Source of the DNA: Rhodomicrobium lacus
GTDB taxonomy: Bacteria; Pseudomonadota; Alphaproteobacteria; Rhizobiales; Rhodomicrobiaceae
Length of the DNA stretch: 64,000 bases
Assembly (NCBI RefSeq): GCF_003992725.1
Contig: NZ_RZNF01000002.1
Coordinates: 310,001-374,000, forward strand
Reading direction: 5' to 3'
The notes under the pieces were generated by a model. That model had not been told where the DNA came from, ran no database searches, and saw nothing but the letters and a program-made list of their open reading frames with translations. Positions within the stretch are counted from its first letter, which is position 1; each line of letters opens with the position of its first letter. Both the position numbers and the translations under genes were made by a program. Of this stretch, positions 1 to 8,825 are shown piece by piece.

Positions 1-1
1 G

Positions 2-616
2 GTCAAGCCCGTGCTCGCCGTCGGCCATTCCGCAGGCTCGGCGATACTCTGCCGCATGGCGCTCGATGGCAAGCTCGGCGCGCAGGCGATCGTCAGCCTG
101 AACGGCGCATTCCTTCCGTTTCCGGGCATCGCCTCGCAACTCTTCCCCATGATCGCGCGCGCGCTGTTTCTGAACCCCTTCGTGCCCGGCTATTTCGCGT
201 GGAAGGCGCGCGACCGGATAACGGTCCGCCGGCTGATTGAAGGGACGGGCTCCCGGATCGATGCGGAGGGCCTTGCCCAATATGGGCTCCTTCTGGGAAA
301 TTCGACGCACATCGCATCCGCGCTCGGCATGATGGCGAACTGGGATCTGCATTCTCTTTCGAGCGACCTGCCGAACCTCAAGACGAAGCTCACGCTCATC
401 GCTTGTACCGAGGACAAGGCCGTGCCGAGTCATGTGGCCTTCAAGGTCTACAACATGGTTCCCGACTCGAAAGTCATCCTCTTGCGACACATGGGCCATC
501 TCGCCCACGAGGAAAAACCGCAGGAAACCGCAGACATCGTCTTTGCCGAAGCGGAAAGGTACGGGATACTCGCGCATGGCGAGCACGAAGCCGTGGCGCA
601 ACCGGCGGCCGAATAG
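2..616 (+). CDS. bchO: Magnesium-chelatase accessory alpha/beta hydrolase BchO, 3' part
   Basis: This is an alpha/beta-hydrolase whose 5' end lies outside the window; about 204 codons are visible. The nucleophile elbow GHSAGSA near the start gives the catalytic Ser. The pattern LNGAFLPFPG, then NPFVPGYFAW, then LIEGTGSRID is characteristic of BchO rather than of generic hydrolases. The late His of the triad is probably in GHLAHEEKP. BchO is encoded with Mg-chelatase genes in purple bacteria and is needed for efficient Mg insertion into protoporphyrin IX; its exact reaction is not settled. Its presence implies a photosynthesis gene cluster to the left. The protein ends in an Ala/Pro-rich tail. 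Confidence 0.82.
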   Translation, partial: VKPVLAVGHSAGSAILCRMALDGKLGAQAIVSLNGAFLPFPGIASQLFPMIARALFLNPFVPGYFAWKARDRITVRRLIEGTGSRIDAEGLAQYGLLLGNSTHIASALGMMANWDLHSLSSDLPNLKTKLTLIACTEDKAVPSHVAFKVYNMVPDSKVILLRHMGHLAHEEKPQETADIVFAEAERYGILAHGEHEAVAQPAAE

Positions 617-673
617 CGAAAGGGCGCCAAAATGCGCTTCGTATAGGGTGCGCGCGTCGAAGGAAGATGACAC

Positions 674-799
674 ATGGGAGTGGAAGCTGAGCTTCTTTTG
701 GTCCTCGGAGTTCTCGCCTTCGCGATCTACGAACTCATCAAGACGCGGCGGGATCTGCGAAAATCGCGCGAGGAAAAGCCGCCGTCAAAACGGGAATAG
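674..799 (+). CDS. 41-aa single-span membrane peptide
   Basis: This very short gene lies 57 bases after bchO and has a clear Shine-Dalgarno (AAGGAAG) about 9 bases before its ATG. The product has one hydrophobic helix (about residues 5-20, ending AFAIYELI) followed by a strongly basic, charged tail rich in Lys, Arg and Glu. I do not recognise a family. The spacing suggests co-transcription with bchO. Its small size means it could be missed by automated annotation. The ribosome site and the sensible membrane-plus-basic-tail layout are the only support. Confidence 0.55.
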   Translation: MGVEAELLLVLGVLAFAIYELIKTRRDLRKSREEKPPSKRE

Positions 800-1014
800 C
801 GCCGCGAATTGCGCAGGTGCCGTTATTCCGTCTCATTATAAACCGAATTTGTGCCTCAAGCGCGAACCTCTCCTCGCCAGTGACGCGTCGAGGGGGTAGC
901 GTTTCGACTCGTATCGAAAAGAACTGTCCCTAAGTCGGCCTTCCCAGGGCATTGCCGATCCGACGAAGCCGTTCATCGCCAAAACACCAGGACACGACAT
1001 TGCAGGCATCTGAC

Positions 1015-2841
1015 ATGCTGACATCGGATTTCGTTCGCCGGATCTCGCCACGCGGTGCTTTGGGTGCGCTGCTGGGTGTCTGCCTTGCCGCTCTGGCGGC
1101 GTATCCGGGAGATGCGCACGCGGCGGCGCCGAACAAGGCGAAGGCCACCACCGGGTCTGTGAGCTATGGCAGCAATTCGCTTCTCGGGAGCTATCTGGCG
1201 GGGCATGTGGCGCGCTCGGCCCGCGACAGCGAGAACGCGGCGCTTTACTATCGGCGCGCCCTCCAGAAAGATCCGTCGAATTCCGATATTCTCGACGATG
1301 CCTTCCAGCTGGATCTGGCGTCGGGCGAGTTCGAATCTGCGAAAACCCTCGCGCTGCGGCTGATCAAGCGGCCCGGCGAAGCCGCGATCGCATATGATTT
1401 TCTGGGCCTCGATGCGTTCAAGCGCAAGGATTACGCGAAGGCGGACGAGTATTTCCGTCTGGCGGCGAAAGGCACGTCGCCCGAAGAGCCGACGATGAAG
1501 CTCGCCCGCGCCTGGGTTGCGGTTGCGCAGGGCCAGGCCGACCGGGCCATCGCCATTCTGTCCCAGCCGAGCAAGGCGGCGTGGGCCACGCATTTTGAAA
1601 CCGTCCAGCGCGCCTTCGTCGCGGATGTCGCGAAAAAGAAGGCGGCAGCGGCCGAAGCCTACAAGACCGTCTACGAGAAAAAGCCCACGAACATGCGCAT
1701 CGCCGAGGGCTACGCCCGTCACCTCGCCGTTTGGGGCGACAGGCAGCAGGCGCTCGACGTGTTGAAGGAAAGCGGAGCCGAAGAGACGCCGCTCGGATCT
1801 GCGCTGGCGGCGGATCTGAAGGCAGGCAGGACGCCGAAACTCATGGTTTCGACCGTGGATGAGGGGCTTGCCGAGACGTTCCTCGGGATCGGGCAGGTGC
1901 TCGCCTCGAACAATGGCGTCGACGCCGCGCAGATTTATCTGCGCCTCGCGCTGTATCTCAACCCGGCATCCGAGATCGCGAAGCTCGAACTCGCCGAAAT
2001 CTACGGCAATCTCGAACATTATCACAAGGCGGTGGCGGTGCTCGACGGGATCCGCGAGACCTCGCCCTTCCGGCTTAACGCGCAGGTACGAAAGGCGCTC
2101 TACCTCAACGCCCTGCAAAAGACGGACGAAGCCACGGCGCTGCTCGCGGCGCTTGCGGAAAAGCACCCCAAGGAAGAGTCCGTTCTTCAGACGCTCGCCT
2201 CCATCGACAGCGCCGCGAAACGCTACGAGGCCGCGATCCCGTATTACACGCGCGTGATCGAACTGATCGGTGAGCCCGAGAAGCGCCACTGGTCGCTTTT
2301 CTACCAGCGCGGCATCGCCTATGAGCGTACCAAGCAATGGGCCAAGGCCGAGGCGGATTTCAAGCGGGCGCTCGACCTCGACCCCGAGCAGGGCGCGGTG
2401 CTCAATTATCTCGGCTATTCCTGGCTCGACCAGAACATCAACATTCCCGAGGCCTTCGAGCTGATCAAGAAGGCGGTTCGCCTGAAGCCGAACGACGGCT
2501 ACATCATCGACAGTCTCGGCTGGGGTTATTACATCCAGAAGGACTACGAGCAGGCCGTGAAGCATCTCGACAAGGCCGTGGAGCTTCGGCCCGAAGACCC
2601 GACGCTGAACGATCATCTCGGCGATGTCTACTGGCGGCTAGGGCGCAAGCTCGAAGCGAAGTTCCAGTGGACGCAGGCGCTGAGCCTCAATCCCGAGCCT
2701 GAGGACGTGGTCAAGATCAAGAAGAAGCTCGAAGCCGGACTTCCGGACGAAGCAGGCCCTCATGCGGAATTGCAGACGCACCCGGAGGCGGTTCCCGCCG
2801 TCGCGTCCGAGCCGCAGCCTCAGGAGACGGCAAATCCGTAA
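1015..2841 (+). CDS. Secreted tetratricopeptide-repeat protein
   Basis: A 608-aa protein with an N-terminal signal peptide (basic start, hydrophobic core around residues 14-26, cleavage likely after AHA near residue 35), followed by TPR repeats over most of its length. The clearest TPR units are at about residues 60-135, 280-345 and 425-560, with canonical alternation such as the block containing RGIAYERTKQWAKAEADF. A basic and then Pro/Gln-rich tail closes the protein. TPR arrays are protein-interaction scaffolds, so a periplasmic or envelope assembly role is likely but the partner is unknown. The start at 1015 is chosen over an in-frame ATG at 952 because only the former puts the signal peptide at the N terminus. 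Confidence 0.85.
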   Translation: MLTSDFVRRISPRGALGALLGVCLAALAAYPGDAHAAAPNKAKATTGSVSYGSNSLLGSYLAGHVARSARDSENAALYYRRALQKDPSNSDILDDAFQLDLASGEFESAKTLALRLIKRPGEAAIAYDFLGLDAFKRKDYAKADEYFRLAAKGTSPEEPTMKLARAWVAVAQGQADRAIAILSQPSKAAWATHFETVQRAFVADVAKKKAAAAEAYKTVYEKKPTNMRIAEGYARHLAVWGDRQQALDVLKESGAEETPLGSALAADLKAGRTPKLMVSTVDEGLAETFLGIGQVLASNNGVDAAQIYLRLALYLNPASEIAKLELAEIYGNLEHYHKAVAVLDGIRETSPFRLNAQVRKALYLNALQKTDEATALLAALAEKHPKEESVLQTLASIDSAAKRYEAAIPYYTRVIELIGEPEKRHWSLFYQRGIAYERTKQWAKAEADFKRALDLDPEQGAVLNYLGYSWLDQNINIPEAFELIKKAVRLKPNDGYIIDSLGWGYYIQKDYEQAVKHLDKAVELRPEDPTLNDHLGDVYWRLGRKLEAKFQWTQALSLNPEPEDVVKIKKKLEAGLPDEAGPHAELQTHPEAVPAVASEPQPQETANP

Positions 2842-3057
2842 GTCGGAAAGCGCCGGATGCGGCACGGTGCGCCTCGCGTTCGCCGGAGTCGACAATCGGG
2901 GCAAGGCCGCTTAGACATGGGCTGCTGGCGTCGTGTCGAGCGGTTTCCCGCGTCGGCGCGTCCGGTCGTGTGGTGCAGATCCCATAAGGTCGCCATCAAT
3001 ACGGACCCGCACGACACAGTCAGGCACACGACATCCGCAGAGTAAGCCAAGGTTGCC

Positions 3058-3987
3058 ATGACTCACTCTTCCGAAGCCGACATCATCCAAGCTACCGCCC
3101 ATGAGGATACCTGGCCCGTGACGATCCGCGAGCGCGCCCGCGCCAAGGTCAACCTGACGCTTCACGTGAAGGGCAAGCGCCCGGACGGCTATCATGAGCT
3201 TGAAAGCCTCGTCGTGTTCGCCAACGACGTGGCCGACGAGCTGGAATTCAGCCCCGATATCGACGACCGGCTCGAAATCGACGGTGCATTCGCGCCGCTT
3301 CTCGATGGCGACAACCTCATCATGAAGGCCAAGCGCGCCGTCGCCGAATGGTTCGACATGGACATTCACGGCCATTTCCGGCTTCGCAAGAACATCCCCG
3401 TGGCGGCGGGCCTCGGCGGCGGATCGTCGGACGCAGCCGCAACCATTCGGGCGCTCGTTGCGATCTACGGCGAGAATCGCAAGCCCGAAGAGTTCATCGA
3501 AGCAAGCAAGATGATCGGCGCAGACGTGCCCGTGTGCCTTTACGGTCGGGCTGCGTGGATGTGCGGTCTCGGCGAGCGCATCACGCCTGTGCCGCGCGTC
3601 GCGCCGCTGCCCGCCATCCTCGTCAATCCGCGTATCAAGCTTTCCACGGCCGACGTGTTCCGTACGCTCGCAGCCGGGCCGCTGGCATCGGGTGAGGAAA
3701 ACGCGCCGTTCTCGGTTGCGACGGATTGGGATTCGCCGGAAGGCGCCGCCGAATGTCTCGCGCATGGCCGCAACGACCTTGAAGCACCGGCGATCGCGCT
3801 TGAGCCGCAGGTCGCGCGCGTTCTCGATACGGTTCGCGCGCTCGACGGCTGCGTGCTCTCGCGCCTGTCGGGTAGCGGGCCCACCTGTTTCGGCGTGTTC
3901 GTCTCGGCCGAGAAGGCGAAGGCGGCGGCTGGCGCTCTGGCGGCGGCACATCCAAACTGGTGGGTGGCGCCGACCGTTCTGGCTTAG
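3058..3987 (+). CDS. ispE: 4-diphosphocytidyl-2-C-methyl-D-erythritol kinase
   Basis: IspE phosphorylates CDP-ME at the 2-hydroxyl, the fourth step of the non-mevalonate (MEP) isoprenoid pathway, in the cytosol. The 309-aa protein is a GHMP kinase. It has the substrate-binding start RAKVNLTLHVKGKRPDGYHELES, the ATP-binding glycine/serine loop PVAAGLGGGSSDAAA near residue 115, and the C-terminal GSGPTCFGVF motif. The first ~23 residues are extra compared with most family members, so a start nearer residue 22 is possible, although the ATG at 3058 directly follows the intergenic region. Isoprenoid supply fits a phototroph that must make bacteriochlorophyll tails and carotenoids. Confidence 0.95.
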   Translation: MTHSSEADIIQATAHEDTWPVTIRERARAKVNLTLHVKGKRPDGYHELESLVVFANDVADELEFSPDIDDRLEIDGAFAPLLDGDNLIMKAKRAVAEWFDMDIHGHFRLRKNIPVAAGLGGGSSDAAATIRALVAIYGENRKPEEFIEASKMIGADVPVCLYGRAAWMCGLGERITPVPRVAPLPAILVNPRIKLSTADVFRTLAAGPLASGEENAPFSVATDWDSPEGAAECLAHGRNDLEAPAIALEPQVARVLDTVRALDGCVLSRLSGSGPTCFGVFVSAEKAKAAAGALAAAHPNWWVAPTVLA

Positions 3988-4101
3988 GCCCGAAGGGCGA
4001 ATGGCGCTGAAGATGGGGGCTTGCACAGTTTCGCCGTCCTTGAACGCTTGCACCGTTCGCACTCTCGACGGGTCTGGAAGCGCCGCATCCGGTCTTTGTT
4101 T

Positions 4102-4148
4102 GAGCATGATCCATCGCAAAACAGGCATCCATGTTTTCCGTTCATGCG
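4102..4148. repeat. Degenerate intergenic palindrome (copy A)
   Basis: Between ispE and pdeM, outer arms GCATGA/TCATGC enclose inner arms AAAAC/GTTTT. The GAGCATGATCC opening resembles the palindromic elements scattered through Rhizobiales intergenic regions; that resemblance is from memory. Related elements seem to occur at 8729-8766 and around 40201-40250. Confidence 0.4.
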
Positions 4149-4171
4149 CCTGGAGCCCGATTCCGATCTAA

Positions 4172-5020
4172 TTGCACCGGCAAGACGGCTCCGCTTTGAA
4201 GTCAGATGACGGTTTCACCGATCGGGTTGTTTCCATCCGGTCCTATCCGCTTCAGGGAGCGGCGGCGTTGCGAGCACCGACAAAGACGCAACCAAGCGTT
4301 CTAACCGCGCAGCCTGCAAGCTCGGCTGGCGGGGCAGGGCGCTCTTCGCGCTCAATTCGCTTTGCGGGGCTCGGCATCGTCCTCGATGGTTCGGGCGCTG
4401 CCTATGTGCCCGCGTGCGGGATGCTGATCGTTTCCGACCTCCATCTTGAAAAAGGCTCGGGTGCTGCCGCGCGCGGCCGTCTCGTGCCCGCCCTCGACAG
4501 TTACGATACGCTCGCCCGTCTCCGGCGCGTGGTCGAAGCCTGGCGTCCGCGGAGCGTCGTCTGCCTCGGCGACAGCTTTCACGATGGCGCGGCGGGGGCG
4601 CGCATGGCGGCGGCGGATCGCGCGGCGCTTGTTTCGCTTTGCGCGCTGGCAGACGAATGGATCTGGATCGGCGGCAATCACGATCCGGACGCGCCAGATT
4701 TCTGCGAGGGCGTTCGGGTGATGGAACTGCGTGTCGACGGCGTCGTGCTCCGCCATGAGCCGGATAAAGACCACCAGCCGGGCACGAAGCGCCTCACGCC
4801 TGAAATCGTCGGCCATTTCCATCCGAAGGCGCGGCTCAATGCGGGCGTCGCCAGCTTTTCCGGTCCATGCTTTTGCGTGTCCGACGATCTGATGATTCTG
4901 CCTGCTTTCGGCGCCTATACCGGAGGACTATCCTGCGCCGCGCCGGTTCTGCGCGCGCTGCATGGGAATGAGCCGCGCCTGTTCATGCTGCATGGCGATA
5001 AGGTCTGGCGGGTGGCGTGA
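4172..5020 (+). CDS. pdeM: Ligase-associated DNA damage response endonuclease PdeM
   Basis: A calcineurin-type metallophosphoesterase. The metal-binding motifs appear in order: SDLHLEKGS, GDSFHD, GGNHD and GHFHPKA. The LEKG after the first motif is typical of PdeM, a nuclease usually encoded with an ATP-dependent DNA ligase and an Lhr-type helicase. Neither partner is in this window. The reading frame opens at a TTG and carries about 60 residues before the usual family start (near FAGLGIVLDGSG), with no ATG there. The true start is uncertain and could be the TTG around 4268. Confidence 0.8.
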   Translation: MHRQDGSALKSDDGFTDRVVSIRSYPLQGAAALRAPTKTQPSVLTAQPASSAGGAGRSSRSIRFAGLGIVLDGSGAAYVPACGMLIVSDLHLEKGSGAAARGRLVPALDSYDTLARLRRVVEAWRPRSVVCLGDSFHDGAAGARMAAADRAALVSLCALADEWIWIGGNHDPDAPDFCEGVRVMELRVDGVVLRHEPDKDHQPGTKRLTPEIVGHFHPKARLNAGVASFSGPCFCVSDDLMILPAFGAYTGGLSCAAPVLRALHGNEPRLFMLHGDKVWRVA

Positions 5021-5416
5021 GCCGCCCACCCCGCCTTGCGGCCTGGAACGTCGGGGCGCGCGTCATCATGGAAGGAGCTGGCGTGGAGGTGAAATCAGGT
5101 CTGGGGCGTATCCGCTCTTGATCGAATCAGAAGCGCTCAATCGGACGCGCTCAAGAGCGCCGCGTCAAATCGAGCCGGATTTGATGGGGCGAAGCTGATC
5201 GACAACCAGAACTCCGAGCGCCTGACGCGTCTGATTTGCCGCGAGACGCTGTTAAGCGGGCGAAACCCGCACGCGAAAATGGCCGGGATTACCCGGCCAT
5301 CGAGACTGTCTTTGTCGGATTGCGCCCGCAGCAGCGGATCACCACTGGTGAATGCCTGAGACGTTCCTCGTCCGCGCACCAACGGTTCATTCGGGCGCGC
5401 GTTGAGGGGATGCGTC
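5021..5416. other. Intergenic region between pdeM and rpmB
   Basis: A 396-base gap between convergent genes. It contains the hairpins described for the rpmB terminator (5256-5300). No open frame here shows a recognisable protein, and I see no RNA gene. Confidence 0.5.
5275..5300 (-). terminator. Probable intrinsic terminator of rpmB
   Basis: A perfect 9-bp stem (ATGGCCGGG / CCCGGCCAT, loop of 4) is followed on the minus strand by TTTT. A smaller hairpin, GCGGG/CCCGC, lies just beyond it at 5256-5270. It is about 120 bases past the rpmB stop. Confidence 0.6.
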
Positions 5417-5722
5417 TTACGCAGCCGTCTCGGTCGCAGCGGCGGCGCGGGCCTTCGAGACTTCCTTCTTCAGGCGACGTGCCTTCAGGGAAAGCTCTTC
5501 GTCACGAGCCTTCAGCAGGAAGGCATCGAGGCCACCGCGATGCTCGACGGAGCGGAGAGCGTTCGCGCTGATGCGCAGACGAACGCCGCGCCCGAGCGCA
5601 TCGCTGATGAGCGTGACATTGCAAAGGTTCGGCAGGTAGCGCCGCTTCGTCTTGATATTGGAGTGGCTAACGAGATGACCGACAAGGCCACCCTTGCCTG
5701 TGAGTTCGCACTGGCGCGACAT
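5417..5722 (-). CDS. rpmB: 50S ribosomal protein L28
   Basis: A 101-aa ribosomal protein of the large subunit. It begins [11 protein letters not shown], includes the [10 protein letters not shown] segment typical of bacterial L28 and the [16 protein letters not shown] region, and ends in a basic then Ala-rich tail. The length agrees with alphaproteobacterial L28. It stands alone with its own terminator downstream and about 200 bases of intergenic sequence upstream that should carry its promoter. Confidence 0.97.
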   Translation of the reverse strand: MSRQCELTGKGGLVGHLVSHSNIKTKRRYLPNLCNVTLISDALGRGVRLRISANALRSVEHRGGLDAFLLKARDEELSLKARRLKKEVSKARAAAATETAA

Positions 5723-5921
5723 GATCGGACCTAGATATTGGAATTGGAAGTAATGGCGTGCTCGCCTAGCTTGGGTTCATGTAACCTCTGATACAACGTC
5801 GGTCAAGCGTCCTGTGCGCGATGTGCCCGCGCTGCGGAGTTGAAAACGGCTCCTGACCGGCGGAACCCGAACCTTTCGCCAATTCTGAGGCTTGTGGGTG
5901 GCAAAACAAGCGCGTATGCGG

Positions 5922-6584
5922 CTATCGCGCCTGCGTCGCGCGCACGGCCTCACGAATTTCTTCGAGAATCGGCCTGAGATTTTTTCCCGGGCAATTCGTC
6001 TGGTCGAAATCGCCATGTCCGAAAATCGCACTCGCGGGGATGCCGTACGAGGCGGCGAGCCACGTGACGAGCCGGGTAAGCGATTCGGCCTCGGCCTGTG
6101 ACGGCTGCTCGCGCTCGAAATCGCCTTCGACAGCAATCTGGATACGGTCCTCATTGTCGAAAGCGGTCACGCTGTCGCCGGCGAAAGTCAGGTCGCGGCC
6201 TTCGCCGACCCGCCCCGAAACGTCGACGTAATAGTGATAGGGGACGTCGCCCCAGGCAGGTTTCGGCAAAAGGCCCACGCGGCCGGGCGAAAACGAGAAC
6301 TCTTGAAGTCCCCGCATCTTGGCTTCGAGACTGATCCTCGGCTGCTGACGATTCGCGGTGTGGTGAATGATGATCTCAGCGGGCTTCTGATCGTGCATCA
6401 GGGCGTAATTCGGCGGCTTCGCCCCCCACGCCGCGCGGGTAACGATGTCCGGTGCTGAGCTGCCCGCCAGGGCCGAAAGCCGGGGGAACGCGAGAGAAAA
6501 AGCGAGCACAGCCGCGCAGAAAACAAGCGCGCGCATGAACCGGAGCCGGTTATGGCGAAGTCTGGTGCCCAAAAATACATCCAC
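5922..6584 (-). CDS. Secreted N-acetylmuramoyl-L-alanine amidase, PGRP/Amidase_2 type
   Basis: A 220-aa Amidase_2/PGRP-fold protein that should cleave the amide between muramic acid and L-Ala in peptidoglycan. Visible Zn-site motifs are IIIHHTAN (first His ligand), the YHYYVD strand, and GHGDFDQTNCPGKN, which supplies the later His and Cys ligands. A signal peptide starts at residue 17 (MRALVFCAAVLAF...). A start at 6536 is therefore an equally plausible alternative to 6584; neither has a good ribosome site. The AWGAKPP opening of the domain resembles the animal PGRP subfamily. Location is periplasmic. Confidence 0.85.
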   Translation of the reverse strand: MDVFLGTRLRHNRLRFMRALVFCAAVLAFSLAFPRLSALAGSSAPDIVTRAAWGAKPPNYALMHDQKPAEIIIHHTANRQQPRISLEAKMRGLQEFSFSPGRVGLLPKPAWGDVPYHYYVDVSGRVGEGRDLTFAGDSVTAFDNEDRIQIAVEGDFEREQPSQAEAESLTRLVTWLAASYGIPASAIFGHGDFDQTNCPGKNLRPILEEIREAVRATQAR

Positions 6585-6980
6585 GGAGGGGCGGCCGGTG
6601 TGCCGGTCCGGCGCGCATCGTCTTCATTTTGCATCGTCTTAACAGTATCGCCATCCGGGTGGAAGGCTGAGGACCGATTTCACGATGAAAAAGTAAGGTG
6701 GTGTCAGCGGAGTAACGCTTGCTTCGTGCCTAGTCCCGTGCGAACCGGCGTACCGCCCCCATGCGGAATAAGGGCCGCTGCGCTTTCGGAAAAATCGCAT
6801 ACAATGCGGTGAAAAGGGGGAGGCAGCCTGTTCGCGTTCGTCTGAAAGGGTATGAGCCTCTAAATACCGACCAGAACGCTGTTCTTGTCAGGGAACCGGT
6901 ATCTGCCTCGCTTGAGGTAGAGACCGCTTTGGCGATCGTAAGATGGTGACATCTTATCGGAACCACTCAAAGGGGAGGGC
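6585..6980. other. Divergent intergenic region upstream of the NTE-like gene
   Basis: A 396-base region between the amidase and the NTE-like gene, holding promoters for both. The only distinct element I see is the inverted repeat at 6939-6956. No convincing short gene is present. Confidence 0.5.
6939..6956. repeat. Perfect 7-bp inverted repeat before the NTE-like gene
   Basis: TAAGATG and CATCTTA separated by GTGA, ending 24 bases before the start codon and just upstream of the AAAGGGGAGG ribosome site. It could be a repressor operator or a leader hairpin. Confidence 0.4.
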
Positions 6981-8723
6981 ATGGAGAAGGCGTCGCGCAC
7001 GTTCCGGTTTCTGACGGCTTTCCCGGCCTTTGCGGGGCTAAGCGTCACCGAGCTTGAGCGCCTCTATGCGTGCACGTCGCTGCGCGTCCTCGGGCGAGGC
7101 GAGACAGCCACGATGGCAGGAGAGCCCGTCGACGATCTGGCGATCGTCGTTTCGGGGCGTCTGAAGGCGCGCGAGGGCGGCGCCTCGGGGCATGAGACCG
7201 GGCAGGGCGATGCGGTCGAGGCGGCGGCGTTCTTCGGGCGTGGTCCTGCTTCGTCGACGCATGAAGCGTTGCGCGAAACCGTGCTTCTCTCCATCGCCTG
7301 GGATGACCTTGTCGCCGAATTCGCCGCGATGCCCGCGCTCATCGGATCGTGCCTTTCGCATGCGTTCGAGAGGCGCGGCGCGGCGGCTAGCCGCGTAAAG
7401 CCGTCGCCGCGCCTTCTCATTTGCCCGGCGGGCACGAATGCGCGCCTCAACGAAGCCCAGCTCGACGCGCTGCTTCTCGCTTTGGAAGAGATGGCCGAGG
7501 TTCGTGTGCTTCGGCGGGAGACGTTCGGCGGCGGCCTTCCCGGCGCGCTCGCCTTCGACGATCCGGCGATGGCCCACTGGCTTCAGGAACAGGAACTGAA
7601 ATTTGACGTCACGGTGGTGATCGCCAACGGCTCCGATGACGCCTTCGCGGCGGACGCCGCAGGCGAGGCCGACGATATCGTCTTTCTGGCGCAGGGCAGC
7701 GCAACGGCGCTTTCCGACCTCGAACGCCACGCCATCGAGCTGCGTGGGCCGGACCGCTGCAGTCTCATCATCGCCAGCGACGGAATCGAGAACAGGAAGG
7801 CGGCGGAATGGCTGCCGGCGAGGCCCTACCGCGCCTCGCTCTTCATCGATTTCTCCGTGCCTCGCGCAACGACGCAGCTTGCCAGCGCACTGCTCGGGCG
7901 CGGAAACACCGTTGCGGCCACAAGCACCGGCGTCTATGCGGCGGCGATCCTCGGCGCGCTTCAGGCTTTCGAGGCGAGCGGCACACCCGCAACTGCGCTC
8001 GCCGTTGCCGGAAGCGCCGTTCTGCCCGCAGGCATGCTCGCATGCGGCGTGACGCTGGCAGATGCCGAAGACCTTTTTCGCGAGCTTGCCAACCCGCTTT
8101 TGTGGAAACGAGCCGGCCGGATCGAGGCTGGCCTGTACGAGGCTTCGCCGGTGGACGCGCTGCTTGGCCCTGCGTTGGCCGGGCTCGACATCGCGCTCGC
8201 ATCGAGGCCGTTCACGGCGCTTTCCCTCTCGCTGTCGACGGGTGCGCCCGCCATCCTTTGCGGCGGCGGCCTCCATGTCGCGGTTCGCGCCGGGCTTCTG
8301 CCGCCCGGGCTGCTCCCGCCGCTCATAACGGAAGACGGTGCGATACTGGTCAGCGGCGAATGCGAGATCGAGGCCCTTCTCGAAGCTGCGGAGCGGCTTT
8401 CGCCCGCGCCGCCCGTGCTTCTTTATCCCGCCGTGCCCGGACTGGGCCCGTCGCCGATGTCCTACCGTCAGGCCGTGGGCGGCTCCCAGTTCCGGCTGGC
8501 GCCGTTCCAGTCTCCGGGGCCGATTGACAAGCGTCTACGCATCGAAACCGCGCTCGGGGCGTATCCGTCACGGCGGCGACGTTCCGTCGAAGGCGCGCCT
8601 CTTACCTATGCCATACCCGTTGCCGATGGCATCAACCCCATGGACTGGGGCGAATGGGCGGGACTGAGAGACGCGGCGTTCGACTGGATGTCCGCCGAGA
8701 TCGAGAAGACGCGGGCGCCATGA
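6981..8723 (+). CDS. NTE-like patatin protein with cyclic-nucleotide-binding domain
   Basis: A 580-aa protein with the layout of bacterial neuropathy-target-esterase homologues. It has a cNMP-binding-like beta barrel (about 10-130), a middle region with the ADXIVFLAQ / WLPARP pattern, and a C-terminal patatin-like domain (about 280-500). The putative nucleophile is Ser315 in ATSTG, where the family usually has GxSxG. The putative Asp of the dyad is Asp452 in EDGA. The Gly-rich oxyanion loop (GGGxxG) expected about 35 residues before the Ser is absent and is replaced by FIDFSVPRA. It may be a lysophospholipase with altered chemistry or a non-catalytic sensor. A strong ribosome site precedes the ATG. 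Confidence 0.65.
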   Translation: MEKASRTFRFLTAFPAFAGLSVTELERLYACTSLRVLGRGETATMAGEPVDDLAIVVSGRLKAREGGASGHETGQGDAVEAAAFFGRGPASSTHEALRETVLLSIAWDDLVAEFAAMPALIGSCLSHAFERRGAAASRVKPSPRLLICPAGTNARLNEAQLDALLLALEEMAEVRVLRRETFGGGLPGALAFDDPAMAHWLQEQELKFDVTVVIANGSDDAFAADAAGEADDIVFLAQGSATALSDLERHAIELRGPDRCSLIIASDGIENRKAAEWLPARPYRASLFIDFSVPRATTQLASALLGRGNTVAATSTGVYAAAILGALQAFEASGTPATALAVAGSAVLPAGMLACGVTLADAEDLFRELANPLLWKRAGRIEAGLYEASPVDALLGPALAGLDIALASRPFTALSLSLSTGAPAILCGGGLHVAVRAGLLPPGLLPPLITEDGAILVSGECEIEALLEAAERLSPAPPVLLYPAVPGLGPSPMSYRQAVGGSQFRLAPFQSPGPIDKRLRIETALGAYPSRRRRSVEGAPLTYAIPVADGINPMDWGEWAGLRDAAFDWMSAEIEKTRAP

Positions 8724-8728
8724 AGTAA

Positions 8729-8766
8729 TTCCGGAAAACCGAGAACCGGTTTCCCCGTTCGGAATC
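8729..8766. repeat. Intergenic nested palindrome (copy B)
   Basis: Outer arms ATTCCG/CGGAAT enclose GGAAAACC/GGTTTCC. It lies between the convergent NTE-like gene and kup. The GGAAAACC..GGTTTCC core is typical of dispersed Rhizobiales intergenic repeats (recalled, not searched). It may also act as a terminator. Confidence 0.45.
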
Positions 8767-8825
8767 GCGTCACTACGAAGAGTAGGGCGAGAGGTGCGAT
8801 TGGAGAAAGCGAAAACGAGTCGGTC

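Noticed and set aside
973-2616. A 547-codon open frame on the minus strand across the TPR gene
   Set aside because: It runs antisense to a protein with a signal peptide and clear TPR repeats, and its translation is Arg/Gly-rich low complexity, typical of high-GC shadows.
5137-5382. A small minus-strand frame between pdeM and rpmB
   Set aside because: It covers the rpmB terminator hairpins and has no protein-like pattern.
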